Shown here: one piece after another, positions 23,553-32,364 of the stretch | Numbering within the stretch: position 1 is the first letter of the stretch | Layout: the number at the start of each line of letters is the position of its first letter | DNA from: Microbacterium sp. 2FI | GTDB taxonomy: Bacteria > Actinomycetota > Actinomycetes > Actinomycetales > Microbacteriaceae | Length of the DNA: 64,000 bases | Direction of reading: 5' to 3' | Assembly: GCF_005502885.1 (NCBI RefSeq) | Contig: NZ_SCMR01000012.1 | Location: forward strand, 1 to 64,000 | Notes under the pieces: model-generated | What the model was told of the DNA's origin: nothing | The model's database searches: none | What the model saw: the letters and a program-made list of their open reading frames with translations, nothing else | Position numbers and translations under genes: made by a program

Positions 23553-26500
23553 ATGTTCTCAGCCGGCCGCCCGCTCGACGATCACCAGCGCGCCGTCGTG
23601 GCTCTCCCGGCCGATGCCTCGGCCGTCGTCGTCGGTGCGCCGGGCACGGGCAAGACGACCGCGCTCGTCGCCCGCGTCGCGCACCTGTCGGCATCCGGCC
23701 TCGATCCAGACTCCGTGCTCGTGCTCACCCCGTCGCGCCAGACCGCGACAGCACTGCGCGATCGCCTCTCGCTCGCGCTCGACCGTGCGACGTCGGGGCC
23801 GCCCGCCCGCTCGATCGCGTCGTTCGCGTTCCAGCTCGTGCGCGCTGTCGCCGTGCAGGCCGAGGCCGACCCGCCGCAGCTGCTGACCGGGGGCGACGAG
23901 GATCAGATCCTCCAGGACCTCCTCGAGGGCGACGCCGAGGATGCCGCGGCGGGCCGTGACCGCTGGCCCGAGGCGCTCGGCGCCGACATCCGCGCGACCC
24001 AGGGGTTTCGCACCGAGGTGCGCACCTTCCTCGCCGAGTGCACGACTCTCGGAATCGAGCCTGCACGCCTGCGCGCTCTCGCCGAGCGTCACGACCTCCC
24101 TGCGTGGACGGCGCTGGCATCTTTCACGGCCGAGTACCGGCAGGTGCGGGCCGGCATGCGCTCGGCGCATCGGGATGCCGCGGGGCTCGTGCGCGAAGCC
24201 GTGGGGATCCTGCGCGGCCACCCCCGCGGACTCGGTGCCATCGGTGCCCTCGACCGTGTCGCCACCGTGCTGGTCGACGATGCGCAGGAGCTGACGCTCG
24301 GCGGCGTGGAGCTCATGGAGGCGTTCGCAGACCGCGGGGTTCCGGTGCTCGCGTTCGGCGACCCCGACGTCGGATCGGGTGCATTCCGCGGCGCGACCCC
24401 CCAGAACTTCGCCCGGCTCGCCGCGAGCCTCGGCCGGCGCATCGTCCTTGCCGGCGCCCACCGCGGCACACCTCCTCAGATCGATCTTGCGCGCCGCGTC
24501 ACGCAGCGCATCGGCGCCGGCGGCGTCGTCGATCACCGGCTCGCACCTGCGGGCGCAGAAGACGACGGGTCGGTGCGGGCGCTCGTGCTGCGATCGCCCG
24601 CCGAGGAATACGACGCGATCGCGCGGCTCCTGCGCGAGCGGCACGTGCACGACGGCGTCGCATGGGGCGATTGCGCGGTGATCGCGCACGACACCCGCCA
24701 GGTGACCGCTCTCGAGGCCGAGCTCTCGGCGCGCGAGGTGCCGGCGCGATCCCACGGCCCGGGCGGTGCGCTCGGCGCGCTTGCGCCCGTCCGCGATCTC
24801 CTGCGCCTGGTCGAGGTCGCCGCCGGTGCCGACCTCGACTTCGACGAGGCCTCGGATGTGCTGCTCAGCACCTGCGGACGCCTCGATCCCATCGAGCTGC
24901 GGCGTCTGCGCTCGGCGCTGCGTCACGCCGAGCTCGCCGCGGGCGGCGAGCGGTCGGCGCGCGACCTGCTGGTCTCGGCGATGCGGCATCCGATCGAGTT
25001 CGACCTCGTCGACATGCGCGAGTCCCGTCGCGCGGCGGCCGTCGCGCGCACCATCGAGCTGCTGCGCGCCGAGCTCGCACGCGGGGCGACCGCACATGAA
25101 CTGCTGTGGACGGCGTGGGAGCGCAGCGGGCTTGAGCGGACGTGGTCCGAGACGGCGCGCGGCCACGGGCCGCTCGCCGAGCAGGCGAACCGCGACCTCG
25201 ACGCCGTGGTGGCGCTCTTTCAAGCGGCGAAGCGGTTCGTGGAGAGGTCGCTCGACGCCGACCCGCGCGTGTTCGTGCGCGGCATCCTCGACAGTGATGT
25301 CGCCGAGGATCGTCTGGACGCGCCCCTGCGTGACGACACCGTGCGCGTGCTCACTCCGGCCGGCTCGCTCGGGCTCGAGTTCGACACGGTGGTGGTCGCC
25401 GGGGTTCAGGACGGCATCTGGCCGAACATGCGCCTGCGCGGCGGACTCCTCGACACGTGGCGGCTCGAAGACGCCGCGACCCGTGCCGACGGCGGTGCCG
25501 CAGGCACGCTCGACCGGCGTCGGACCGCGATGCACGATGAGCTGCGTCTGCTCGTCCGGGCCGTCACGCGAGCCCGCGCCCGTGTCGTGGTGACCGCGGT
25601 CGATGACGACGACCGCGGGCCGAGTCCGTTCTTCGAGCTGCTTCCCGAGGGGGATCGCCACGCCGCCCCGCACCCGCTCACGCTGCGCGGACTCGTCGCC
25701 CAGCATCGCCGCGCGCTCACCGACCCCGCGGTTCTCGCGGTGTCGTCCCGCGCCGCCCACGCGGCGGGGCAGCTCGCCGTGCTGGCCGCGTCGGGGGTCG
25801 CCGGCGCCGCGCCGCACGAGTGGTACGGCGTGGCGGCGCCCACGTCGTCGGGTCCGCTGCGCGACCTCGCACGCGAGGACGTGCGCGTCTCGCCGTCCCG
25901 GCTGCACACCCTCGAGGAGTGCGAGCTCAACTGGGTGATCGGCGATCTCGGCGGTGATCCGGGGAGCACCACCGCCGGTCTCGGCACGATCATCCACGCC
26001 GCGCTCGAGCATGCCGACGGCAGCGATGAGGCGAGCCTGTGGGCACAGGTCGAGGCGCGCTGGGACGAACTGAACTTCGAGGCGGCCTGGCGTGACCGTG
26101 CGGAGCGCACGCGGGCGCGCGACCTCATCCGGCGCCTGCACGTGTACCTGCGTCGGTTCGACGAGGCGGGCGGGACGCTCATCGGCGCCGAGCCGCATTT
26201 CGAGGTGGCGATCCCACTCGACGACGCCGAGGTGTTCGAGCACGGCGTGATCCTGTCGGGCTACATCGACCGAGTGGAGCTCACCCCCGAAGGATCGGTG
26301 GTGATCATGGACCTCAAGACCGGCAAGCGCGAACCGCAGACCGACGCGAAGGTGATCGACAACCCGCAGCTGGGCGCGTATCAGCTCGCCTACGAAGCGG
26401 GCGCGATCCCCGAGGCGTCCGGGCATCCATCGGGCGGCGCGAAGCTGCTGGTCCTCCGTCCGACCGCCGCGCGGCACGACTTCGTGACGCCCTGGCAGCC

Positions 26501-26666
26501 GCCCTTCGACGACGAGCGGCGTGAGGCATTCCTCACCCGCATCCGGGCGGCCGTCGGCGTCATGCGCGCGACCGCATTCCGTGCGCCCTACGAAGAGCAC
26601 TGCCGCGACGAGTTCTCGTACGGCCTGTGCCGCATCCACACGATCGGACCGGTGAGCGCGTCGTGA
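23553..26666 (+). CDS. adnA: AdnA-type helicase-nuclease subunit
   Basis: This 1037-residue protein is the first subunit of an AdnAB-like heterodimer, the actinobacterial machine that resects DNA double-strand ends. An N-terminal UvrD-like motor carries Walker A GAPGTGKTT (about 28-36) and a divergent motif II, VLVDDAQEL, in place of DExQ. The C-terminal RecB-type PD-(D/E)xK nuclease has SPSRLHTLEECE, the GYIDRVEL Asp and the VIMDLKTGK Asp-x-Lys. The four cysteines of an Fe-S clamp are not all evident; I see one before and two after the nuclease core. The ATG is set by the leaderless -10 box. The end overlaps adnB by 4 nt (GTGA). Confidence 0.88.
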   Translation: MFSAGRPLDDHQRAVVALPADASAVVVGAPGTGKTTALVARVAHLSASGLDPDSVLVLTPSRQTATALRDRLSLALDRATSGPPARSIASFAFQLVRAVAVQAEADPPQLLTGGDEDQILQDLLEGDAEDAAAGRDRWPEALGADIRATQGFRTEVRTFLAECTTLGIEPARLRALAERHDLPAWTALASFTAEYRQVRAGMRSAHRDAAGLVREAVGILRGHPRGLGAIGALDRVATVLVDDAQELTLGGVELMEAFADRGVPVLAFGDPDVGSGAFRGATPQNFARLAASLGRRIVLAGAHRGTPPQIDLARRVTQRIGAGGVVDHRLAPAGAEDDGSVRALVLRSPAEEYDAIARLLRERHVHDGVAWGDCAVIAHDTRQVTALEAELSAREVPARSHGPGGALGALAPVRDLLRLVEVAAGADLDFDEASDVLLSTCGRLDPIELRRLRSALRHAELAAGGERSARDLLVSAMRHPIEFDLVDMRESRRAAAVARTIELLRAELARGATAHELLWTAWERSGLERTWSETARGHGPLAEQANRDLDAVVALFQAAKRFVERSLDADPRVFVRGILDSDVAEDRLDAPLRDDTVRVLTPAGSLGLEFDTVVVAGVQDGIWPNMRLRGGLLDTWRLEDAATRADGGAAGTLDRRRTAMHDELRLLVRAVTRARARVVVTAVDDDDRGPSPFFELLPEGDRHAAPHPLTLRGLVAQHRRALTDPAVLAVSSRAAHAAGQLAVLAASGVAGAAPHEWYGVAAPTSSGPLRDLAREDVRVSPSRLHTLEECELNWVIGDLGGDPGSTTAGLGTIIHAALEHADGSDEASLWAQVEARWDELNFEAAWRDRAERTRARDLIRRLHVYLRRFDEAGGTLIGAEPHFEVAIPLDDAEVFEHGVILSGYIDRVELTPEGSVVIMDLKTGKREPQTDAKVIDNPQLGAYQLAYEAGAIPEASGHPSGGAKLLVLRPTAARHDFVTPWQPPFDDERREAFLTRIRAAVGVMRATAFRAPYEEHCRDEFSYGLCRIHTIGPVSAS

Positions 26667-29600
26667 TCGCCACCGGAATTCTCTCGGCTCCGCTCAGTGC
26701 CCAGGTGATCGCGGCCGCCCTCGGCCAGTTCCCGCCGACCGCCGAGCAGGCCGCGGTCATCGAGTCGGCCCTCGAGCCCGCGCTCGTCGTCGCCGGCGCC
26801 GGCAGCGGCAAGACCGAGACGATGGCGGCGCGCGTGGTGTGGCTCGTCGCCAACGGCATCGTGCGCCGCGACGAGATCCTCGGACTCACCTTCACGCGCA
26901 AGGCCGCGGGCGAGCTCGCCGAGCGCATCCAGCGCCGCCTCCAGCGGCTGGCCGAGTTCGAGGCCCGTGGGCTGCTGCCGCACCTGCCCGCTCTCCACGC
27001 CGACGGACGCCTGGCCGTGTTCGCCGAAATCGAGCGCGGCGCAGGCCCGCGCGCGACAGCGGAGCGGTACGACGCCCTCGATGCGCTCGCCGCGGCCGTC
27101 GGCGCGACGGCGGGGGAGCCCGACGAGGATGCGCTCCTGCATCGCCCGACGGTGGCAACCTACAACAGCTTCGCCGATCAGATCGTGCGTGAGCATGCGG
27201 TGCGGATCGGGAGGGATGCCGAGGCAGCGGTGCTGTCGGAGTCGGCGGCCTGGCTTCTCATGCGCCGGGTGGTGTTCGCGTCGGACGATCCGCGCCTCGA
27301 GCAGCGTGGCGAGGCCGTTCGCAGCATCGTCGACGCGGCACTGCGGATCGCCCGGGACGGCGTCGACAACCTGGTCTCGTTCGAGGCGCTCGCCGCCTTC
27401 CCCGAGCGCTTCGTCGATATCCTCGAGCGTCCGTCGACGAACAGCCGCACCGTCGTGTACGCGGACGTCGCAGAGGCCGAGGGCAAGGTGGCAGCCCTCG
27501 CGCTGCTGGCGCAGCTCGCCCAGGCGTACTCCGCCGAGAAACGACGCGTCGGGGTGATCGACTTCTCCGATCAGGTTGCCGGCGCCCTGGAGATCGTCCG
27601 GGGGCACCCTGCCGTCGGCAGCGAGCTGCGCGACCGGTTCCGCGTCGTACTCCTGGACGAGTACCAGGACACATCAGTCGTGCAGACCGACCTGCTGTCG
27701 CTGCTGTTCGCCGGCACCGCCGTGATGGCGGTGGGGGATCCTCACCAGGCGATCTACGGCTGGCGCGGCGCAAGCGCCGGCAATCTCGGCGGCTTCTCGG
27801 CGGCATTCTCGCCCGCCTCGCCCTGCGCGACGTTCGCCCTCATGACGAGCTGGCGCAACAGCGCACGCGTGCTGGATGCCGCCAACGCCGTGCTCGCCCC
27901 GCTCGCGGCATCCGCTCCTGTCGAAGTGCACGAGCTCCGCGCACGGCCGGGGGCGCCGACAGGCGACGTGGAATTCGGGTTCGACGCCGACCTCGATGCC
28001 GAGGCCGACCGGGTCGCCGCGTGGTTCGGTCGCATCCGCGGCGATCGGACGCGGGTCGGCCTCCCCACCACCGGGGCGATCCTCTTCCGCAGCAAGAAGC
28101 ACATGGTCCGCTTCGGCGACGCCCTCGGGCGCCGCGGCATCCCGCATCGCATCCTGGGTCTCGGCGGACTGCTGTCGACCCCCGAGGTCGTCGACGTCGT
28201 CAGCACCCTGCGGGTGATCAGCGATCCGAGCGCAGGATCCGCGCTCATCCGCCTCCTCGCCGGTCCGCGCTGGGCGATCGGTCTGCCCGACCTCCGCGAG
28301 CTCGCCGCGCTCGCGCGCCGCATCGTGCGCCACGACGCGGCGCTGCAGCCACTCGCCCCCGAGGTCGTGGCGACCATCCGCGGCAGTGCGGGCGACGACG
28401 GCGGGTCGCTCGTCGACGCCCTCGATTTCGTGCTGCGCCATTCCGGCGACCACGGCTGGCTCGCGGGCTTCACTCCGCCGGCCCGTGAGCGACTTCGCGA
28501 GGCGGGTGGCGTGTTCGCGGGGCTCCGGCAGGCGGCCGGGATGCCGCTGCCCGAGCTCGTGCGGCTCATCGAGATCGAACTGCGTCTCGACATCGAGCTG
28601 GCCTCGAACGACACCCGCGGCCCGGCTCGCATCGCATCGGCTCAGCTCCGCGCCTTCGTCGACGAGCTCCACGCGTTCCTCGCCGCCGACGAGAGCGGCT
28701 CGCTCGCGAGCCTGCTCGCGTGGCTCGATCATGCCGAGCAGCTCGACGAGTTCGCCCCCCGTACCGAGCCGCCCGAAGACGACGTGGTCCAACTCCTCAC
28801 CATCCACGGTTCGAAGGGACTCGAATGGGATGCCGTGGCGGTCGTCCGGCTCGTGAAGGACGAGCTGCCGAGCATGGCCCGCGATACCAAGGCGTGGCTC
28901 GGCTTCGGCATCCTTCCCTACGAGTTCCGCGGTGACGCTCCGTGGCTCCCGTCGCTGCGGTGGGAGCGCGACGATGCGCCGACGCAGCAGGATCTCAAGG
29001 CGGCGATCGACACCTTCATCGCCGAGAACCGCGCGCGTCAGCTCGATGAGGACCGCCGGCTCGCGTACGTCGCGGTGACCCGCGCGCGCGATCACCTGCT
29101 GCTGACGGGATCGAGCTGGTCGGGTACGCGCAAGCCCCGTGAGCGCAGCGCGTTCTACGCCGAGATGGCCGAGGCGCTCGGCGCCCCGGTGCCGGCTGAC
29201 GATCCGGGCGACGACCCGTACCAGGGGGAGCGACGGGTTCTGCACTGGCCGATCGATGCGCTGGGCGCCAGGAGGGCGGCCGTCGAGGCCGCTGCGACCG
29301 CTGTCGAGGCGGCACGATCGGAAGACCTGCCCGATCCCGATCCCGACGTCGCCCTGCTGCTCGCCGAACGTGCGGACCGCCAGCGCGGCGGTGCGCCGCT
29401 CGCGCCGACCCGCATCGCGGCATCGCGCTACAAGGAGTTCGTCGCCGACTATGCGGGCACCGTGGGCCGACTCGCCCGTCCGCTGCCGGAGCGGCCGTAC
29501 CGGCAGACGCGCCTCGGCACCCTGTTCCATGCCTGGGTCGAGCAGCGTTCCGGCAGCCTCGGTCTCGGCGGCTCGCTCGACGACGCGCTGTGGGAGATCG

Positions 29601-30007
29601 ACGACGATGCCTTCGGGTCGGAGTCGTCGGAGTCGTCGGATGCATCGGCTGCCGATGCCGACGCCCTCGATCGGCTGCGCGCGACGTTCCTGCGGTCGGA
29701 GTGGGCCGACCTCAAGCCCATCGAAGTCGAGACCGAGATCGACTTCACGGTCACCGGCCTCGACGACCGTGCGCACGTGGTCATCTGCAAGCTCGATGCG
29801 GTGTACCGGCGCGAGGATCGCGGTGGGCGCATCGAGATCGTCGACTGGAAGACGGGCGCGGCTCCCCGGGGCGACGATGAGACGCGGGAGCGGATGCTGC
29901 AGCTCGAGCTCTATCGACGCGCCTACCATGCCCGTCACGGGGTGCCCCTCGACGAGATCGACGTCGCGCTGTACTACGTCGCGCACGACCTCGTGCTGCG
30001 GGGGTGA
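26663..30007 (+). CDS. adnB: AdnB-type helicase-nuclease subunit
   Basis: This 1114-residue subunit has an intact SF1A UvrD/PcrA motor: Walker A AGAGSGKTE (about 42-50), TFTRKAAGEL, motif II VLLDEYQDTS, motif III VGDPHQAIYGWRGA, motif V TIHGSKGLEWD and motif VI YVAVTRARD. It also has a C-terminal nuclease domain with KLDAVYRRED and IEIVDWKTG (D-x-K). It is therefore expected to be the lead motor of AdnAB. GTG 26663 in the GTGA overlap with adnA is chosen over the upstream in-frame ATG. The two genes must be translated together for 1:1 assembly. Confidence 0.9.
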   Translation: MIATGILSAPLSAQVIAAALGQFPPTAEQAAVIESALEPALVVAGAGSGKTETMAARVVWLVANGIVRRDEILGLTFTRKAAGELAERIQRRLQRLAEFEARGLLPHLPALHADGRLAVFAEIERGAGPRATAERYDALDALAAAVGATAGEPDEDALLHRPTVATYNSFADQIVREHAVRIGRDAEAAVLSESAAWLLMRRVVFASDDPRLEQRGEAVRSIVDAALRIARDGVDNLVSFEALAAFPERFVDILERPSTNSRTVVYADVAEAEGKVAALALLAQLAQAYSAEKRRVGVIDFSDQVAGALEIVRGHPAVGSELRDRFRVVLLDEYQDTSVVQTDLLSLLFAGTAVMAVGDPHQAIYGWRGASAGNLGGFSAAFSPASPCATFALMTSWRNSARVLDAANAVLAPLAASAPVEVHELRARPGAPTGDVEFGFDADLDAEADRVAAWFGRIRGDRTRVGLPTTGAILFRSKKHMVRFGDALGRRGIPHRILGLGGLLSTPEVVDVVSTLRVISDPSAGSALIRLLAGPRWAIGLPDLRELAALARRIVRHDAALQPLAPEVVATIRGSAGDDGGSLVDALDFVLRHSGDHGWLAGFTPPARERLREAGGVFAGLRQAAGMPLPELVRLIEIELRLDIELASNDTRGPARIASAQLRAFVDELHAFLAADESGSLASLLAWLDHAEQLDEFAPRTEPPEDDVVQLLTIHGSKGLEWDAVAVVRLVKDELPSMARDTKAWLGFGILPYEFRGDAPWLPSLRWERDDAPTQQDLKAAIDTFIAENRARQLDEDRRLAYVAVTRARDHLLLTGSSWSGTRKPRERSAFYAEMAEALGAPVPADDPGDDPYQGERRVLHWPIDALGARRAAVEAAATAVEAARSEDLPDPDPDVALLLAERADRQRGGAPLAPTRIAASRYKEFVADYAGTVGRLARPLPERPYRQTRLGTLFHAWVEQRSGSLGLGGSLDDALWEIDDDAFGSESSESSDASAADADALDRLRATFLRSEWADLKPIEVETEIDFTVTGLDDRAHVVICKLDAVYRREDRGGRIEIVDWKTGAAPRGDDETRERMLQLELYRRAYHARHGVPLDEIDVALYYVAHDLVLRG

Positions 30008-30023
30008 CCCGCTTCGGGCGGTG

Positions 30024-31370
30024 TCAGTCCGCGAGCCAGCGGCGCAGCGCCGCCTGCGACGCGGCGTCCGCGTCCGCTCGTGCGCGCGCTTCGTCCACCG
30101 GCTCATCCGCCGCTGGGCGATCGAGCAGGCTCGAGATCCCCGACACGTCGATCGGCGCGGTCGAGGTGTCGTCGGCATGGACCGGTTCTGCCGCGACGGC
30201 CGCGGCAGCCTGGATCTCGATCTCCGGCTCGATCTCCGGCTCGATCTCCGGCTCGATCTCGGGCTCGGTCGGCGGTTCGACGTCCGAGGGGGAGTCGGCG
30301 CGGTCGTCGGAGACGACCCACGAGGCCAGCTCGTCGGGATCGTATGCGTCGGTGTGCATCGACGTGTCCGCCACCGGCGCCGAGGCGTCGGGCATGCCGT
30401 CCAGCAGCGCGATGGCGTCGTCGACGTCGAGGGCGGCATCGGTCATGATCTCGTCGCCGGCGACACCCGATGCGAGCGTGTCGAGCAGACCCACGGCGTC
30501 GTCGACGATGTCGGCGCGGCCGGCGTCGTGGCCGTGCACGAGCCACTTCGCGAACTCCAGTTCGGCGTACAGTCTCGCCCGCTCCCGCGCACGGCGATCG
30601 GGCGCACGCCCGCTGTGCGCGACGTACGAGGCGTACACGTCGTCGGCGGCCGCCGGGGCGGCGGCGAGCCACTGCAGGTCGGTCGCCGGGTCGCCGACAG
30701 AGAGCCCGTGCCACTCCAGCAGTCCGGTGACCTCGGGAACGCCGTCCACATCCTCGAAGAGGAACGACGCGGCTCCCGCACCGCCGAGGACCACGGCGGA
30801 CTCGAAGCGCCACAGCTCGTCGGCGTCGATGGCCCGCCGCCAGCGTGCCGTCAGCGAGGCCGGGAGGCGGCGCGTCGCCTCTGCCCGGTCGATGAGCCGT
30901 GACGTGTCGGTGCGCACCTGCTGAGGCGTTCGCACCGGGAGCCCTTCGGTGCGGACGATCGAAAGGGGCAGTGCGTGCAAGGCAGCGAGGGCGGCGCCGA
31001 GCGAGGTGGCGGCACCGCGCCCGGGCGGGAGGTGCGCAGCGTCGACCCGGTACCCCGGCAGGAAGTCGACGACCACGGCCCGGGCATCGCCGAGGCCGGC
31101 CTCGCCGAGGAGCTCGGGCGCGCGGAAGGGCAGCAGACCCCGCACCCCGGGCGTGAGTGCGCGAAGCGCCCGCACCTCCGCGGCGAGCTCGGGAATCGCG
31201 GCGGATTCGGCCGGGACGCGGACCACAACGCGGCGGCCGTCGTCGAGCTCGGCCACCGCGGAGTCGTAGCGACCCGCCGCGCCTTCGGACAGCGCGCCGA
31301 CTCCGACGACGCCGACCCGGGGCAGTGCCGACGTGACGGACGCGGCTAGAGTGAGGGGTGAGCGTGCCAT
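30024..31370 (-). CDS. APH-fold phosphotransferase-like protein lacking catalytic residues (probable pseudokinase)
   Basis: This 448-residue protein has an aminoglycoside/macrolide-phosphotransferase fold in its first 300 residues, with the Lys-strand region RVVVRVPAES, then the segment VVLGGAGAASFLF where active kinases read HGDxxxxN, and LLEWHGLSVGDPATDL where they read IDxxxxxxGDPxxDL. The catalytic Asp and the metal-binding Asn/Asp appear replaced, so transfer activity is doubtful. A 145-residue acidic tail follows, with four PEIE repeats. The ATG is set by TACCCT 6 nt upstream. It is convergent with adnB and divergent from nudC. It should not be read as an antibiotic-resistance gene. Confidence 0.7.
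   Translation of the reverse strand: MARSPLTLAASVTSALPRVGVVGVGALSEGAAGRYDSAVAELDDGRRVVVRVPAESAAIPELAAEVRALRALTPGVRGLLPFRAPELLGEAGLGDARAVVVDFLPGYRVDAAHLPPGRGAATSLGAALAALHALPLSIVRTEGLPVRTPQQVRTDTSRLIDRAEATRRLPASLTARWRRAIDADELWRFESAVVLGGAGAASFLFEDVDGVPEVTGLLEWHGLSVGDPATDLQWLAAAPAAADDVYASYVAHSGRAPDRRARERARLYAELEFAKWLVHGHDAGRADIVDDAVGLLDTLASGVAGDEIMTDAALDVDDAIALLDGMPDASAPVADTSMHTDAYDPDELASWVVSDDRADSPSDVEPPTEPEIEPEIEPEIEPEIEIQAAAAVAAEPVHADDTSTAPIDVSGISSLLDRPAADEPVDEARARADADAASQAALRRWLAD
30216..30263. repeat. 12-bp tandem repeat (4 copies) in the pseudokinase tail
   Basis: CTCGATCTCCGG is repeated in tandem (the last copy has one mismatch) and encodes PEIE units on the minus strand. Confidence 0.9.
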
Positions 31371-31376
31371 GTGCCC

Positions 31377-31382
31377 AGGGTA
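31377..31382 (-). promoter_or_regulatory. leaderless -10 box of the APH-fold gene
   Basis: On the minus strand TACCCT ends 6 nt before ATG 31370. Confidence 0.7.
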
Positions 31383-31455
31383 GGTCGGGCGCGTCCGTCC
31401 GGACCTGCGCCACGCCCGGTCCGGCCCAGCCGCAGGAAGCGAGTGTGATCCCTCG

Positions 31456-32364
31456 ATGACGGCTCCCGGCGATCTTCCCGCCCTCGCCCGAACGGTCTTC
31501 GACCGCGCCGCCGCCGAGCGCGCGACCCCCGGTCTCATCGAGAGTCTGCGCACCGACGCTGCATCGCGCGTGCTCGTCGTGGCGGGGGACCGCGCACCAC
31601 TGGCGGAACCCGCACGGCTGCACTGGGTTGCGCCGGACGATGTTCCGGGCGACGCCGAATGGGCTTTCCTCGGGCGCTCGGACGACGGCGCCGCGCTGCT
31701 CACGGCGGTGCTTCCCGCGCAGGACGACGATCACTTCGCCGCGCCGTCGGGTTGGGCGAGCCTGCGCGCGGTGGGCGGCGCGCTCGGGGATGCCGATGCC
31801 GGCGCGTTCGTCGAGGCGCTCGCTCTCGGCCGGTGGCTGCTGGACGCGCCCTTCTGCCCGGCGTGCGGTGCCCGCACCGACATCGGCGATGCCGGATGGT
31901 CGCGCCGCTGTCCCTCCTGCGGACGCCAGCACTTCCCGCGCACCGACCCCGCGGTGATCGTCGCGATCACCAGTGCGCATGACCCCGACCTGCTGCTGCT
32001 CGGCTCGAATGCGCTGTGGGGAGCCGACCGCTTCTCGTGCTTCGCCGGATTCGTCGAAGCCGGCGAGTCGCTCGAATCAGCCGTCCAGCGCGAAGTCGCC
32101 GAGGAGGCGGGCGTCGCGGTGACCGAGGTGCGCTACCAAGGGTCACAGGCGTGGCCGTATCCGCGCTCGCTCATGCTCGGCTACCTCGCCACGGCGGCGG
32201 ACGACGACGCGGCACGCGCCGACGGTGACGAGATCGCCGCGGTGCGCTGGTTCACGCGAGCGGAGATCGGGGCGGGACTCCGCGGCGAGGGCGATCTCGT
32301 GCTCCCCGGTGCGGCATCCATCGCACACCGGCTCATCAGCGACTGGCACGCGGGGGCGGCGTGA
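31456..32364 (+). CDS. nudC: NAD(+) diphosphatase / NAD-capped RNA hydrolase NudC
   Basis: This 302-residue Nudix enzyme cleaves NAD(H) to NMN(H) and AMP and removes NAD caps from RNA. It has the zinc ribbon CPACG (about 135) and CPSCG, the Nudix box GFVEAGESLESAVQREVAEE (with EAGV after it) and the NudC-specific SQAWPYPRSLML motif that distinguishes it from other Nudix proteins. GTGA overlap couples it to uvrD2. In mycobacteria nudC also lies beside uvrD2 and adnAB. Confidence 0.93.
   Translation: MTAPGDLPALARTVFDRAAAERATPGLIESLRTDAASRVLVVAGDRAPLAEPARLHWVAPDDVPGDAEWAFLGRSDDGAALLTAVLPAQDDDHFAAPSGWASLRAVGGALGDADAGAFVEALALGRWLLDAPFCPACGARTDIGDAGWSRRCPSCGRQHFPRTDPAVIVAITSAHDPDLLLLGSNALWGADRFSCFAGFVEAGESLESAVQREVAEEAGVAVTEVRYQGSQAWPYPRSLMLGYLATAADDDAARADGDEIAAVRWFTRAEIGAGLRGEGDLVLPGAASIAHRLISDWHAGAA

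Noticed and set aside
30024..31370. Aminoglycoside or macrolide resistance gene
   Set aside because: The catalytic loop residues are missing and the context is DNA repair, not resistance.
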